64,000 bases of DNA, taken from Pimelobacter simplex. Its GTDB lineage: Bacteria > Actinomycetota > Actinomycetes > Propionibacteriales > Nocardioidaceae. The notes under the pieces were generated by a model that saw only the letters and a list, made by a program, of their open reading frames with translations, made no database searches and was not told the DNA's origin. The stretch covers positions 434,001 to 498,000 of the forward strand of contig NZ_FOUK01000001.1 of assembly GCF_900114845.1 (NCBI RefSeq), written 5' to 3'. The position numbers and the translations under genes are program-made. Each line of letters begins with the position of its first letter. Within the stretch, counting starts at the first letter, position 1. Shown here one piece after another: positions 1 through 8,768 of the stretch.

Positions 1-2
1 TG

Positions 3-1283
3 ATCGCCATCAACGACATCGTCGTCGAGATCGAGACCGCCAAGTCGATCGTCGAGCTGCCCTCGCCCTATGCCGGCGAGGTGCTCGCGCTCCTGGTCGC
101 CGAGGGCGACACCGTCGAGGTCGGGACGCCGATCATCCGGATCGGTGTGCCCGGCGCCGCACCCGAGCCGCCCACCGAGACGCCCGCCGCGCCGCCCGCA
201 GAGACGCCGGTCGCGCCCGCGGTCAGCACCGGCGGGCCCGTCATCATCGACACCAACGTGCCCCCCGAGGGCAATGCGACGCTGGTCGGCTACGGACCCA
301 AGCAGCGCGCGCTCAAGCGGCGCACCCGCAAGGGCGAGCCCGCCCCCGCGCCCGCGCCCGCGGCCGCGCCGGTCGCCGAGGCGACGGTCACCCGTCCGGT
401 CCGGGCGCTCGCCAAGCCCCTGGTCCGGCGCCTCGCCCGCGACCTCGGCGTCGACCTCACCGCGCTCGTGCCGACCGGTCCCAAGGGGACGGTCAGCAAG
501 GAGGACGTCCTCGCCGCGACCGCCACCCCCACTGCCACCGCCACCGCCACCGCCGCCGCGACCCCCGTCGCCGCCGACCCGGCCGGCCGCGAGACCCGCG
601 AGCCGATCAAGGGCGTCCGCAAGAACATGGCCGCCGCCATGGTCTCCTCGGCGTTCACCGCGCCGCACGTCACCGAGTGGGTGACCATCGACGCGACCGC
701 CACGGTCGAGCTCGTCGCCCGGCTCAAGGAGCGCCGCGAGTTCGCCGGGGTCAAGGTGAGCCCGCTGCTCGTCATCGCCCGGGCGTGCCTGCTCGCGCTG
801 CGGCGCACGCCGCTGCTGAACTCGACGTGGGACGAGGCCGCCCAGGAGGTCGTGGTCAAGCACTACGTCAACCTCGGCATCGCCGCGGCGACCCCGCGCG
901 GGCTCGTCGTCCCCAACGTCAAGGACGCCCACGCGCTCTCGCTCCTCGAGCTCGCCCAGGCGCTCGAGACGCTGACCGCGACCGCCCGCGAGGGCCGCAC
1001 CCAGCCGGCCGACCTGTCCGGCGGCTCGTTCACGATCACCAACGTGGGCGTCTTCGGGGTCGACGGCGGGACGCCGATCATCAATCCCGGGGAGTCCGCG
1101 ATCCTCTGCCTCGGCGCGATCAAGCCGCAGCCGTGGGTCGTGGGCGACCAGGTGGTCCCGCGCCAGGTGATGACGCTGTCGCTGTCCTTCGACCACCGCC
1201 ACATCGACGGTGCGACCGGCTCGCAGTTCCTGGCGGACGTCGCCGGCCTGGTCGGCGATCCGGCGACGGCCCTGCTGTTCTGA
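3..1283 (+). CDS. dihydrolipoamide acyltransferase (E2), 5'-truncated by the window edge
   Basis: Core acyltransferase of a 2-oxoacid dehydrogenase complex (pyruvate or branched-chain). The reading frame is already open at base 3, so the start lies upstream. In order one sees the end of a lipoyl domain (EIETAKSIVELP, the Lys being the lipoylation site), a long Ala/Pro/Glu linker, an E3/E1-binding domain (VRALAKPLVRRLARDLGVDL ... GTVSKEDVLAA), a second Ala/Thr linker rich in CCACCG-type DNA repeats, and the catalytic domain ending near HRHIDGATGSQFL, which contains the HxxxDG active-site motif. A single lipoyl domain and the total length fit the BkdC-like E2 of actinobacteria, but substrate class cannot be fixed without the E1 genes, which should lie just upstream. 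The next gene begins 2 nt after the stop, so the two are probably co-transcribed. Confidence 0.9.
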   Translation: MAINDIVVEIETAKSIVELPSPYAGEVLALLVAEGDTVEVGTPIIRIGVPGAAPEPPTETPAAPPAETPVAPAVSTGGPVIIDTNVPPEGNATLVGYGPKQRALKRRTRKGEPAPAPAPAAAPVAEATVTRPVRALAKPLVRRLARDLGVDLTALVPTGPKGTVSKEDVLAATATPTATATATAAATPVAADPAGRETREPIKGVRKNMAAAMVSSAFTAPHVTEWVTIDATATVELVARLKERREFAGVKVSPLLVIARACLLALRRTPLLNSTWDEAAQEVVVKHYVNLGIAAATPRGLVVPNVKDAHALSLLELAQALETLTATAREGRTQPADLSGGSFTITNVGVFGVDGGTPIINPGESAILCLGAIKPQPWVVGDQVVPRQVMTLSLSFDHRHIDGATGSQFLADVAGLVGDPATALLF

Positions 1284-1285
1284 GC

Positions 1286-2068
1286 GTGGTCGACGGCGTC
1301 CGCGGCACGGAGCGGCCGCCGGTCCGGTGGTTCCACGCGGCCTCGGACCTGGCCGACTTCATGATCACCACGTTCCGGGTCGCGCCGGAGCGCCTCGCCC
1401 GGCACCTGCCGCCGGGCTGGGAGCCGGAGGTGCTCCCGCTGGCCGAGGGGCCGGCGGCGCTGGTCTCCGCCGTGGCCTTCCGCGACGAGGCGTTCCACTT
1501 CCGCGGGCTGCCGCGGGTGGCGATCACCTGCGGCCAGGTCAACTACCGGGCCTACGTGCGCCGCGCCGGCGTCCTCGGTGCCTGGTTCCTCGGGACGGCG
1601 TTCGACCACGCCACCGTCGCCCTGCCGCGCCACCTCTGGGGGATGCCGTGGCACCGCGAGCGGATCGCCCTCACCGCCGCCTGGGACGACGCCCGCGCGA
1701 CCTGGCGGCTGCGCACCGACGACGCGGTCTGCCGCGCGACGGAGGCGCCCGTCGTCCCGGCCGGGCTCGACGGGTTCGCCACCGATGACGCCTGGCACGC
1801 GCTGCTCACGCACCCGACCCAGGGCTGGTACCGCCGGCGCCGGGGCGGCGGCGTCGGGACCTACAGCATCTGGCACCCGCCGATGACCGTCCGCCACTTC
1901 GTCGCCGACGACGCGCGGTTCCCGTTCCTGGAGCGGCTCGGGCTCGTCGTCCCGGGGCAGGAGCCGCACTCGATGCTCGGCCAGGAGCTGCTGCCCTTCG
2001 ACATCCACACGCCGCCCCAGCGGGCGGTGTCCGGTCACCGGCCCGCGAGGGTCACCGCGGGCAGGTGA
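1286..2068 (+). CDS. DUF2071 (YqjF-like) family protein
   Basis: 260-residue protein of the DUF2071/YqjF family, whose biochemical role is not established. Recognised by the N-terminal pattern of a short helix followed by LARHLPPGWEPEVLPL, the ITCGQVNYRAYVR segment and the conserved WHPPMTV and FPFLERLGLV regions near the C-terminus. The GTG start is chosen because it follows the E2 stop by 2 nt and the upstream in-frame sequence is the shadow of E2. No signal peptide or membrane segment is seen. Its last 17 nt overlap the end of the convergent MerR gene. The tight link to the E2 gene suggests it is carried as an operon passenger of the 2-oxoacid dehydrogenase cluster; a metabolic link is inference only. 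Confidence 0.75.
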   Translation: MVDGVRGTERPPVRWFHAASDLADFMITTFRVAPERLARHLPPGWEPEVLPLAEGPAALVSAVAFRDEAFHFRGLPRVAITCGQVNYRAYVRRAGVLGAWFLGTAFDHATVALPRHLWGMPWHRERIALTAAWDDARATWRLRTDDAVCRATEAPVVPAGLDGFATDDAWHALLTHPTQGWYRRRRGGGVGTYSIWHPPMTVRHFVADDARFPFLERLGLVVPGQEPHSMLGQELLPFDIHTPPQRAVSGHRPARVTAGR

Positions 2069-2405
2069 CCAGTCCGGCCAGCCGCGCGCCGCGGGCCGAC
2101 AGGGCGGCCTGCTCGGCGTCCATGCGCGCGGCGATCGCGTCCAGCTCGGCGCGCAGGTCCGGGCACAGCTCGAGGTAGGTGCCGTGGTGGCCGTCGCGCG
2201 CGCAGCCGAGGAAGCGGCGGATGGTCGCGGTGCCGATCCCGGCGTCGAGCAGCGCCCGGATCTGGGCGACGCGCGCGACGTCGGCCGGCGCGTAGGTGCG
2301 GTAGCCGGCCGTCGTGCGCTCGGGGACCAGGAGGCCCGTGTCCTCGTAGTGCCGCAGCGCCCGGGTGGTCGTCCCCGTGCGGCGGGCGAGCTCGCCGATC
2401 AGCAT
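2052..2405 (-). CDS. MerR family transcriptional regulator
   Basis: 117-residue MerR-type regulator. The N-terminal winged helix starts at residue 1 (MLIGELARRTGTTTRALRHY followed by EDTGLLVPERTTAGYRTY) and is followed by the usual LDAGIGTATIRRFL helix and a short coiled-coil dimerisation helix. The effector region is only about 40 residues with Cys in GCARDGHH, ELCPD and VTCPR; three cysteines and a His pair could bind a metal or sense thiols, but this is inference. The start at 2405 is preferred over longer in-frame versions because family alignment begins here. The gene is divergent from the alpha/beta hydrolase at 2458, and a perfect 16-bp palindrome in an over-long promoter spacer lies between them, as expected for a MerR target. 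Likely regulates that hydrolase and possibly itself. Confidence 0.9.
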   Translation of the reverse strand: MLIGELARRTGTTTRALRHYEDTGLLVPERTTAGYRTYAPADVARVAQIRALLDAGIGTATIRRFLGCARDGHHGTYLELCPDLRAELDAIAARMDAEQAALSARGARLAGLVTCPR

Positions 2406-2418
2406 CCGGTTCCTCCGC

Positions 2419-2450
2419 TTGACCTTCACGCCGGCGTGAACCCCTACGGT
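2419..2450 (+). promoter_or_regulatory. MerR-type promoter and operator
   Basis: Minus-35-like TTGACC (2419-2424) and minus-10-like TACGGT (2445-2450) are separated by 20 bp, longer than the normal 17. The spacer holds a perfect inverted repeat TTCACGCC/GGCGTGAA (2425-2440). This is the hallmark layout of MerR-activated promoters. A start about 7 nt after the minus-10 falls at 2457-2458, the ATG of the hydrolase, so the transcript would be leaderless. Confidence 0.75.
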
Positions 2451-2457
2451 CCTCGCC

Positions 2458-3012
2458 ATGACGACGAGTGCAACCCCGCCGCGCGCCACGATCATCCACG
2501 GGTACGGCGCCACGCCGGCCGATCACTGGTTCGGCTGGCTCGCGCAGCGGCACGCCGGGGCCGGTCTCGCGAGCGCCGTCCCCGCCCTGCCGGAGCCGGA
2601 GGCGCCCGACCGGGAGCGCTGGCTCGCCGCCACCGCCGCGGCCGTCGGCACGCCGGCGGCCGGCGATCTCGTCGTCGGCCACAGCCTGGGCTGCCTCACC
2701 GTGCTGCGGCACCTCGCCGCGCTGCCCGGCGACTGGCGGCTCGGCCGGCTCGTCCTCGTCGCCGGGTTCGTGGACCCGCTGCCGGCGCTGCCGGGCCTGG
2801 ACCCGTACGTCGCCGGCGCGGTGCCGGACCTCGACCGGGTCGCGGCCCGGACCGGCGCGATCACGGTGCTCCGCTCCGATGCGGACGCCTACGTCCCCGC
2901 GGCGCACACCGACCGGCTCGCCCGGCTGCTGGGCGTGCCGGTCCGGGTGGTGCCCGGCGCCGGCCACTTCCTCGCCGACGACGGCGTCACCACGCTGCCC
3001 GACGCGCTCTGA
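2458..3012 (+). CDS. RBBP9/YdeN-like alpha/beta hydrolase
   Basis: 184-residue cytosolic serine hydrolase of the RBBP9/YdeN type. Visible parts are an early IIHGYGATPADHWFGWL oxyanion and Trp segment (about residues 12-28), the nucleophile elbow VVGHSLGC (about residue 76), the acid in SDADAYVP (about 141) and the catalytic His in GAGHFLAD (about 169). Length matches the family (about 180-200). Natural substrates of this family are small esters or unknown. It is divergent from the MerR gene and is preceded by a MerR-type promoter whose predicted start coincides with the ATG, so it is probably the regulator's main target. The next gene is convergent. Confidence 0.88.
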   Translation: MTTSATPPRATIIHGYGATPADHWFGWLAQRHAGAGLASAVPALPEPEAPDRERWLAATAAAVGTPAAGDLVVGHSLGCLTVLRHLAALPGDWRLGRLVLVAGFVDPLPALPGLDPYVAGAVPDLDRVAARTGAITVLRSDADAYVPAAHTDRLARLLGVPVRVVPGAGHFLADDGVTTLPDAL

Positions 3013-3021
3013 GTCCCCGGC

Positions 3022-4560
3022 TCAGGAGTCCGCGAGCCGGATCAGCCCCACGATCGTGGCGACGTAGAGCGACCCGTCGGGGCCGAGGTAGATCGCCGCG
3101 TAGTGGTTGTTCCACTGGATCCCGGTGCCGGTGAGGCGGCTCCAGCGGGTCTGGCCGGTGCGGATGTCGATGGCGGTGACGTACCACGCGTCGAGGAGGT
3201 TGCCCGGCGGCTTCGAGTAGACGTAGACCAGGCCGTTGCCGAGCGAGGCCTTCGGTACCGAGGTGGGGGCGACGGTGGGGTTGGTCCAGGCGACGTGGCA
3301 GCCGTCGTCCTCGATCATCACCCGCGAGACGCCGGGCGTCGTCGACCGCCCGAGCAGCGTCGACTGCACGCCGGCGTAGCCGTAGTTGTTCTCGATGATC
3401 ACCGAGTTCCCCGCGGCGACGAGGCTGTTCTCGGTGGTGCTGGCGCCATCGGCGAGGACCGGGATCGAGCAGTGCTCGCGCTGCCCGGCGGGGACGCCGG
3501 TGCGCCGGTCGTAGACGATCACGTGGCTGCGCGGCTCGGCGTTGTCGGCGACGACGATCCACTTCTCGCCGATGAGCGTGGGCGAGGTGCCCGAGCCCTG
3601 CGACAGCATGCCGGGCTTCTTGCGGGTGCCGCGGTCGTAGGGGATCGCCCAGGTGATCCCAGGCGTGCCGTCGGCGGCTGCGTCGAGGCGATAGGTCTGG
3701 TGGGTCGAGACGAAGTAGACGCCGCCGGTCTCGTCGGTCGACACCGAGTTGTAGATGCCCTCGCCCGCGGGCAGCCGCAGCGTGCGGACCGCGCCGGTGG
3801 CCCGGTCGAGCGTGCCGACGGTGCCCTGCTGGCTGAACCACCACAGCCGTCCGGACCAGTCGACGCCGGTCGCGACGAGGCAGTCGTCCTCCGGCAGGTA
3901 CGACGCCAGCGGCCACCGCCGTCCCTTCACCAGCCCGCCGGCGGCGGTCACGCTCACCTCGGCGATCGCCGCGTCGGTGGTGGTGGCGAAGGCCCGGTCG
4001 TCGCCGTCGAGGAAGAAGTAGGTGCCGCCGCAGATGTCGGTCAGCGGGTTCGCGCCGGAGGCGAGGTCGCGCTTCGAGAGCTGCAGCTGGGAGATCGCGC
4101 GCAGCGTGACCGGGTCGATCACCATGAGCGTGAAGCCCTCGAGCCCGCCGCACAGGCCGACGATCCGGTCCCGCGAGTCGAACGCGACGGTCGCGCACTC
4201 GCGGATGCCGTAGGACGCCGTGCGCATCATCAGCCCGCGCCCGGTCGGCCCCGAGACGGCGTACGCGTCGGTGCTGTAGGCGTCGTTGTGCATGCTGCTG
4301 CGCCCGTTGGGGGCCAGGAACGGGTTCTGCGGCACGGGTGGCGCGTCGAGCGGCTGCGGCGTGACGGCCGCGCCGGTGAAGCGGGGGACCAGCAGGTCGG
4401 TGGGCAGCGGGGGGATCGGCAGCCCGGGGATCGTCGGCAGGGCCGGCAGCCCCGGCAGGGCCGGGTCGTCGCCGGCCGCGGCCGACGTCGAGCCGGCCGT
4501 GCCGAGGGTCAGGGCGAGGACGCCGGCAGCGGCCGCGGCCGCCAGGGAGCGAAGGCGCAT
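3022..4560 (-). CDS. secreted protein with propeller-like repeats, function unknown
   Basis: 512-residue exported protein. A signal peptide occupies about residues 1-28 (MRLRSLAAAAAAGVLALTL ... STSAAAG), followed by a Pro/Leu-rich spacer (LPGLPALPTIPGLPIPPLPT) and a globular region with alternating segments such as VAFDSRDRIVGLCGG, IVVADNAEPRSHVIVYDRRTG and ITAIDIRTGQTRWSRLTGTG that resemble blades of a PQQ-like or SMP-30-like beta-propeller. Six or so cysteines suggest extracellular disulfides. I do not recognise a named family and assign no activity. It ends near 3022, convergent with the hydrolase gene. Eleven nt before the ATG there is a weak KstR-like half-palindrome (4571-4584). The M1 peptidase gene lies 47 nt upstream on the same strand, so co-expression is possible. 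Confidence 0.75.
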   Translation of the reverse strand: MRLRSLAAAAAAGVLALTLGTAGSTSAAAGDDPALPGLPALPTIPGLPIPPLPTDLLVPRFTGAAVTPQPLDAPPVPQNPFLAPNGRSSMHNDAYSTDAYAVSGPTGRGLMMRTASYGIRECATVAFDSRDRIVGLCGGLEGFTLMVIDPVTLRAISQLQLSKRDLASGANPLTDICGGTYFFLDGDDRAFATTTDAAIAEVSVTAAGGLVKGRRWPLASYLPEDDCLVATGVDWSGRLWWFSQQGTVGTLDRATGAVRTLRLPAGEGIYNSVSTDETGGVYFVSTHQTYRLDAAADGTPGITWAIPYDRGTRKKPGMLSQGSGTSPTLIGEKWIVVADNAEPRSHVIVYDRRTGVPAGQREHCSIPVLADGASTTENSLVAAGNSVIIENNYGYAGVQSTLLGRSTTPGVSRVMIEDDGCHVAWTNPTVAPTSVPKASLGNGLVYVYSKPPGNLLDAWYVTAIDIRTGQTRWSRLTGTGIQWNNHYAAIYLGPDGSLYVATIVGLIRLADS

Positions 4561-4570
4561 CCCCGGAGAG

Positions 4571-4584
4571 TAGAACGCGTTTCA
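4571..4584. promoter_or_regulatory. weak KstR-like box (TAGAACGCGTTTCA)
   Basis: Fits the degenerate pattern TnnAACnnGTTnnA recalled for KstR, but the arms pair at only 4 of 6 positions. A match of this quality could occur by chance in a window this size, so it is listed only because a much better copy exists at 30807. Confidence 0.2.
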
Positions 4585-4607
4585 GTTCCTGGGAAGGGTC
4601 GGCGCGC

Positions 4608-6092
4608 TCAGCCGCGTGGCGGCGACTGCTTGCCGAGCAGCCAGGCGTCGAAGAACGCGCCGAGGTCCTCGCCGGTCTGCTTCTCGATCCAGCCCAGGTA
4701 GTCGGCGCGGTCGGTCGAGCGGTTCTCGCGGCTGGCCGGCCAGTCCTCCAGCAGCGCGAAGAACTCGTCGTCGCCGATCTTCTCGCGCAGCTCCTGCCAC
4801 ATCAGGGCCGGGCCGTAGTAGATGTTGCCGTCGCCGAACTGCTGCGGGTCGTAGGCGCCCGGCGGACCGGCGCTCGCGCGCAGGTCGTCCTCGAAGCCGG
4901 CCCACTCGTCCATCTTCTGCGCGACCGGGATGCTCTGCTGCTCGGCCTCCCACATGCCCTGGAGGTACATCGCCATGCCCTCGTTCATCCACACGTCGGA
5001 CCAGTCCGCGGGGCTGACCGTGTCGCCGTACCAGTGGTGCGCCGCCTCGTGGACGACGACCGCCGGCGACAGGCTGTACTCGGTGTTGCCGAGGGTGACC
5101 ATCGTCTGGGTCTCCATGCCGCTCTCGTTGTCGACGACGACGATGCCGAAGCTCTCGAACGGGTAGGGCCCGAGGATCTTCTCGAGCCAGTCGATCGCGT
5201 CGGGCGCGGTGCCGGTGCCGCCGGGCAGCGGCTCGCCGTCGGCCGGCGCCCAGATCTGGATGGGCACGCCGCTCGCCGACTTCAGGTCGGTGCGCTGGTA
5301 GTGCCCGAACGCCACCGTCACCAGGTACGACGACGCCGGCTCGGCCAGGTGCCAGACGTCGGTCACCATGCCGTTGCGCGTGGTCGTGTCGGTGAGCACG
5401 CCGTTGGCCACGCCGGACCACGGCTCGGGCACGGTGAGGGTGAAGTCGTAGAGCGCCTTGTCGGCGGGCTGGTCGTTGACGGCGTACCAGGTGAAGGCGC
5501 CGAAGGGCTCCTGCATCGTCCAGGTCTCGTGGTCGTCGGTGATGTTCCAGCCCAGGCCCTGGCGGAAGTCCGAGCGGGTGCTGGGTGCCTCGGCCGGGCG
5601 CGGCGTGCCGGCGTAGGCGAGCTCGACGACGTACTGCTGGTCGGCCGTGACCGGGTGGTCGATGGTGAGCCGGTCGCCGTCGCCGGTGAACTCCGCCTTC
5701 TCGCCGTCGACGGTGAGCGCGCTGACCTCGAGCGCGTCGCTGAGGGCGAGCGGGATCCGCGGGGCGTCGGCGGTGGCGCGGAAGGTGAGCCTCTGCTCCG
5801 CGGTGAGCCGGTCCTGCTCGGGGTCCCAGGTGAGGTCGAGGGCGTAGTGAAGGGCGTCGACGACGGGGTCGCCGGGCTCCGGGTAGACCGAGTCCTCGCG
5901 GGTCTCGCTGCGCGCGACGGACAGGTCGCCGCGGTCGGTGATCCGGGTCGGCTCGCCCGTCGGAGTGGGGACGCCGGTCGCGCCGGCCTTGCCGGCCACC
6001 GCGTCGTCCCCGCAGGCGGCGAGGGTCAGGCACAGCGCCAGGGCGGCGCCGAGCGCGCCGAGCGGGCGGGAGGAGGTCATGCCCGTCATCAT
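4608..6092 (-). CDS. M1 family zinc metallopeptidase, lipoprotein
   Basis: Extracytoplasmic aminopeptidase-N-like protein of about 494 residues. A lipoprotein signal ends in LCLTLAAC with Cys as the acylated residue, so the enzyme is probably anchored outside the membrane. The catalytic site reads HEAAHHWYGD with the third zinc ligand 18 residues later in WMNEGMA, the canonical HExxH-x18-E. The exopeptidase signature normally written GxMEN appears as SGMETQTM, a variant common in this actinobacterial subgroup. The N-terminal half is the beta-sandwich domain. The C-terminal helical domain is short, so this is a compact M1 enzyme. Starts at 6092, 6089 and 6080 all give a good lipoprotein signal; an in-frame GTG at 6134 is possible but lengthens the signal region. 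Confidence 0.88.
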   Translation of the reverse strand: MMTGMTSSRPLGALGAALALCLTLAACGDDAVAGKAGATGVPTPTGEPTRITDRGDLSVARSETREDSVYPEPGDPVVDALHYALDLTWDPEQDRLTAEQRLTFRATADAPRIPLALSDALEVSALTVDGEKAEFTGDGDRLTIDHPVTADQQYVVELAYAGTPRPAEAPSTRSDFRQGLGWNITDDHETWTMQEPFGAFTWYAVNDQPADKALYDFTLTVPEPWSGVANGVLTDTTTRNGMVTDVWHLAEPASSYLVTVAFGHYQRTDLKSASGVPIQIWAPADGEPLPGGTGTAPDAIDWLEKILGPYPFESFGIVVVDNESGMETQTMVTLGNTEYSLSPAVVVHEAAHHWYGDTVSPADWSDVWMNEGMAMYLQGMWEAEQQSIPVAQKMDEWAGFEDDLRASAGPPGAYDPQQFGDGNIYYGPALMWQELREKIGDDEFFALLEDWPASRENRSTDRADYLGWIEKQTGEDLGAFFDAWLLGKQSPPRG

Positions 6093-6206
6093 GCCGGGAG
6101 AGCGAATCTGACAGTCATTCACATTTCCCGTCACCTCCGCGCGGCGGCGTCGTTGGAGCAGTGATCGGGGTCACTCCGGTGCGCCCGGAGACAGGGAGGT
6201 AAGGCT

Positions 6207-8744
6207 GTGGCTGAGGACGTGACGCAGGAGCAGGGGAGCGGGAGCCGCCGGGTCGGGCTGGCCGCGCTGGTCGCGCTGGCGGTCGTGGGGGTCGCCCTCG
6301 CGGTCCCGACGAGCGGCACCGGTGACGGCGGGCTCAGCCTCGCCGCCGCGAGCGAGCAGGCGAAGTCCGACCGCGGCATCCCGCACGACGACGCGCTCCT
6401 CGCGCCGCACGACCACAACGACCCGGCCACCAAGAACGACGTGTCGCGCGGGCTCGCGGTGGGCGACGAGGCGGTCGACCCGACCACCGCCGGCGAGCGC
6501 CGCTCCGCCGAGAAGTACGTCGCCGCGCAGCGCGCGCTCCCCGACCCGAAGCTGACCCACGTCCGCGCGTACCCCGCGCGCACCGTCGTCCCGGCTGACC
6601 GCTACGCCATGGCCGGCGGCTGCTACACGCTCAGCTCGCCCGTCGGCAGCTTCGGCCCCTACTACTTCAAGGCCACCCGGCTGGGCGGCTACCTCCTGCA
6701 CACGCCGCAGGGCGAGCTCACCCTGCAGCGCACCGGCGCGGTGAGCGTCGCAGCCAAGCCGAGCGCCCAGGCCGACTGGACCGTCACCAGGTCCGCGCGG
6801 GGCTTCGTGCTCGCGATCGGCGCCAAGGCGCTGGTCGCCAAGGCGCGCGGCGTGCTCGGCTCGGGCAGCTCCGGGACGCCGTTCGGGCTGCGCGCGGCGC
6901 GCGGGTGCCCGGCGTACCCGGAGGCGGGGATCGACGTCACGGGCGACCCGTTCGCCGGCGTGACGTCGTACCAGGAGGTGCGCGGGTTCGTCGACGCGCA
7001 CACCCACGGCATGGCCTTCGAGTTCCTCGGCGGCAAGGTGCACTGCGGCCGCCCGTGGCACGAGTACGGCGCGCCGTACGCCCTCGACGACTGCCCCGAC
7101 CACAAGGTCACCGGCGGCAAGGGCGCACTGCTCGAGTCGGTGCTCTCGGGCAAGGCCTCGCACGACCCGGTCGGCTGGCCGACCTTCAAGGACTGGCCGG
7201 CGCCCGAGTCGCTGACCCACGAGGGCACGTACTACCGCTGGCTCGAGCGGGCCTGGCGCGGCGGGCAGCGGCTCTTCGTCAACCTGCTCGTCGAGAACAA
7301 CAAGCTCTGCCAGCTCTACCCGCTCAAGCGGAACTCCTGCAACGACATGGACTCCATCCGGCTGCAGGCCGCCGACATGGTGAAGATGCAGAACTACATC
7401 GACGCCCAGTTCGGCGGCCCCGGCAAGGGCTTCTACCGGATCGTCAAGGACCCCTTCGAGGCCCGGCGCGTGATCAACGGCGGCAAGATGGCCGTCGTCA
7501 TGGGCATCGAGACGTCGATCCCGTTCGGCTGCACCTACAAGAAGGTGCTCGGGCGCGACCAGCCCGCCTGCACCTCGGCCGAGATCGACGCCAACCTCGA
7601 CGCGATGCACCGGCTCGGCGTGCGCCAGATGGAGCTGGTCAACAAGTTCGACAACGCCCTGGCCGGCGTCGCCGGCGATGCCGGAGCGATCGGGCCGCTG
7701 GTCAACGCCGCCAACTTCCTCGAGACCGGCTCGTTCTGGGCGATGGAGCACTGCGAGCCCGCCGACGGCGAGTCGGCCGACAACGCGCAGATCACGCTGC
7801 CCGACATCACCGCCGGCCAGCAGGACGCGCTCTTCGGTGCCCTCGGCAAGGTGCTCGGCATCCTGCCGGCGCTGCCGCTCTACCCCCAGCCCGCGCACTG
7901 CAACAAGCGCGGCCTGACCGACCTGGGCGTGCACACCATCAAGGGGCTGGCGAAGCGGAAGATGGTCTTCGACCCGGATCACCTCTCGGTCAAGGCGCGC
8001 TCGGCGTCCATGGACGTCATCGAGGGCATGCGCTACCCGGGCGTGATCTCCAGCCACTCGTGGTCCACCCCGGACACCTACCCGCGGATCTACCGGGCGG
8101 GCGGCTTCATCACGCCGTACGCGGGGGACTCGACGGGCTTCGTCGCCAAGTGGCGCCGGCACCTCGGCTGGGCCGACTCGCGCTACTACTTCGGCTTCGG
8201 ATTCGGCGCCGACATCAACGGGCTCGGCGCCCAGGGCAACCCGCGCGGGACCGACGTCCCCAATCCCGTGAAGTACCCCTTCACCGGCCTGGGCGGCGTC
8301 CGGATCGACAAGCAGCGCGCCGGCCAGCGCACCTGGGACATCAACGCCGACGGCGTCGCGCAGTACGGCCTCTACCCGGACTGGGTCGAGGACCTGCGCA
8401 AGGTCGCCGACGCCCAGCGCCGCGGTGACGGCGCCAAGATCGTCGACGACATGGCCCGTGGTGCCGAGGCCTACCTGCAGATGTGGGAGCGCACGTACGG
8501 CGTCCGTGCCGACTCGTGCCGCAACCCCGGGCTGCGGATGTCGAAGGCGAAGGCGCTGCGTCTCGCGAAGCGGATGGTGCGCACGCGGATGAGCACCCGT
8601 GATGTGATGGCCCGCGTCGGTCAGCCGTACGAGCGGCTCGGCACGAAGTTCGTCTTCTGCGCGAAGTCGAAGCAGAAGGCGAAGGTCAAGGTCGTCGTCC
8701 GCTTCGGTGCGGCCGGGAAGGTCAAGGCCGTCCGGTTCCGGTGA
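6207..8744 (+). CDS. large exported M19-like (membrane dipeptidase superfamily) hydrolase
   Basis: 845-residue protein with an N-terminal hydrophobic segment (about residues 16-36, VGLAALVALAVVGVALAV) acting as signal or anchor. The metal-dependent hydrolase fold is shown by DAHTHGMAFEFLG (about residue 267), an internal Glu in VMGIETSIPFG, and FDPDHLSVKARSASMDVIEG followed by GVISSHSW, which parallels the DLSH...ASHS strands of M19 dipeptidases. It is far longer than a classical M19 enzyme (about 350-400): an N-terminal beta-rich region precedes the barrel and a basic Lys-rich tail ends it. Substrate unknown. The GTG start has an excellent ribosome-binding site (GGGAGG at 6194-6199, 7 nt spacing). 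Divergent from the M1 peptidase gene, so this is a small cluster of exported hydrolases. Confidence 0.7.
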   Translation: MAEDVTQEQGSGSRRVGLAALVALAVVGVALAVPTSGTGDGGLSLAAASEQAKSDRGIPHDDALLAPHDHNDPATKNDVSRGLAVGDEAVDPTTAGERRSAEKYVAAQRALPDPKLTHVRAYPARTVVPADRYAMAGGCYTLSSPVGSFGPYYFKATRLGGYLLHTPQGELTLQRTGAVSVAAKPSAQADWTVTRSARGFVLAIGAKALVAKARGVLGSGSSGTPFGLRAARGCPAYPEAGIDVTGDPFAGVTSYQEVRGFVDAHTHGMAFEFLGGKVHCGRPWHEYGAPYALDDCPDHKVTGGKGALLESVLSGKASHDPVGWPTFKDWPAPESLTHEGTYYRWLERAWRGGQRLFVNLLVENNKLCQLYPLKRNSCNDMDSIRLQAADMVKMQNYIDAQFGGPGKGFYRIVKDPFEARRVINGGKMAVVMGIETSIPFGCTYKKVLGRDQPACTSAEIDANLDAMHRLGVRQMELVNKFDNALAGVAGDAGAIGPLVNAANFLETGSFWAMEHCEPADGESADNAQITLPDITAGQQDALFGALGKVLGILPALPLYPQPAHCNKRGLTDLGVHTIKGLAKRKMVFDPDHLSVKARSASMDVIEGMRYPGVISSHSWSTPDTYPRIYRAGGFITPYAGDSTGFVAKWRRHLGWADSRYYFGFGFGADINGLGAQGNPRGTDVPNPVKYPFTGLGGVRIDKQRAGQRTWDINADGVAQYGLYPDWVEDLRKVADAQRRGDGAKIVDDMARGAEAYLQMWERTYGVRADSCRNPGLRMSKAKALRLAKRMVRTRMSTRDVMARVGQPYERLGTKFVFCAKSKQKAKVKVVVRFGAAGKVKAVRFR

Positions 8745-8768
8745 GGCGGGGATCACGGCGCAGGTGAA

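Noticed and set aside
481..570. CCACCG microsatellite-like run as a possible regulatory repeat
   Set aside because: It encodes the Ala/Thr linker of the E2 protein; compositional, not a separate element.
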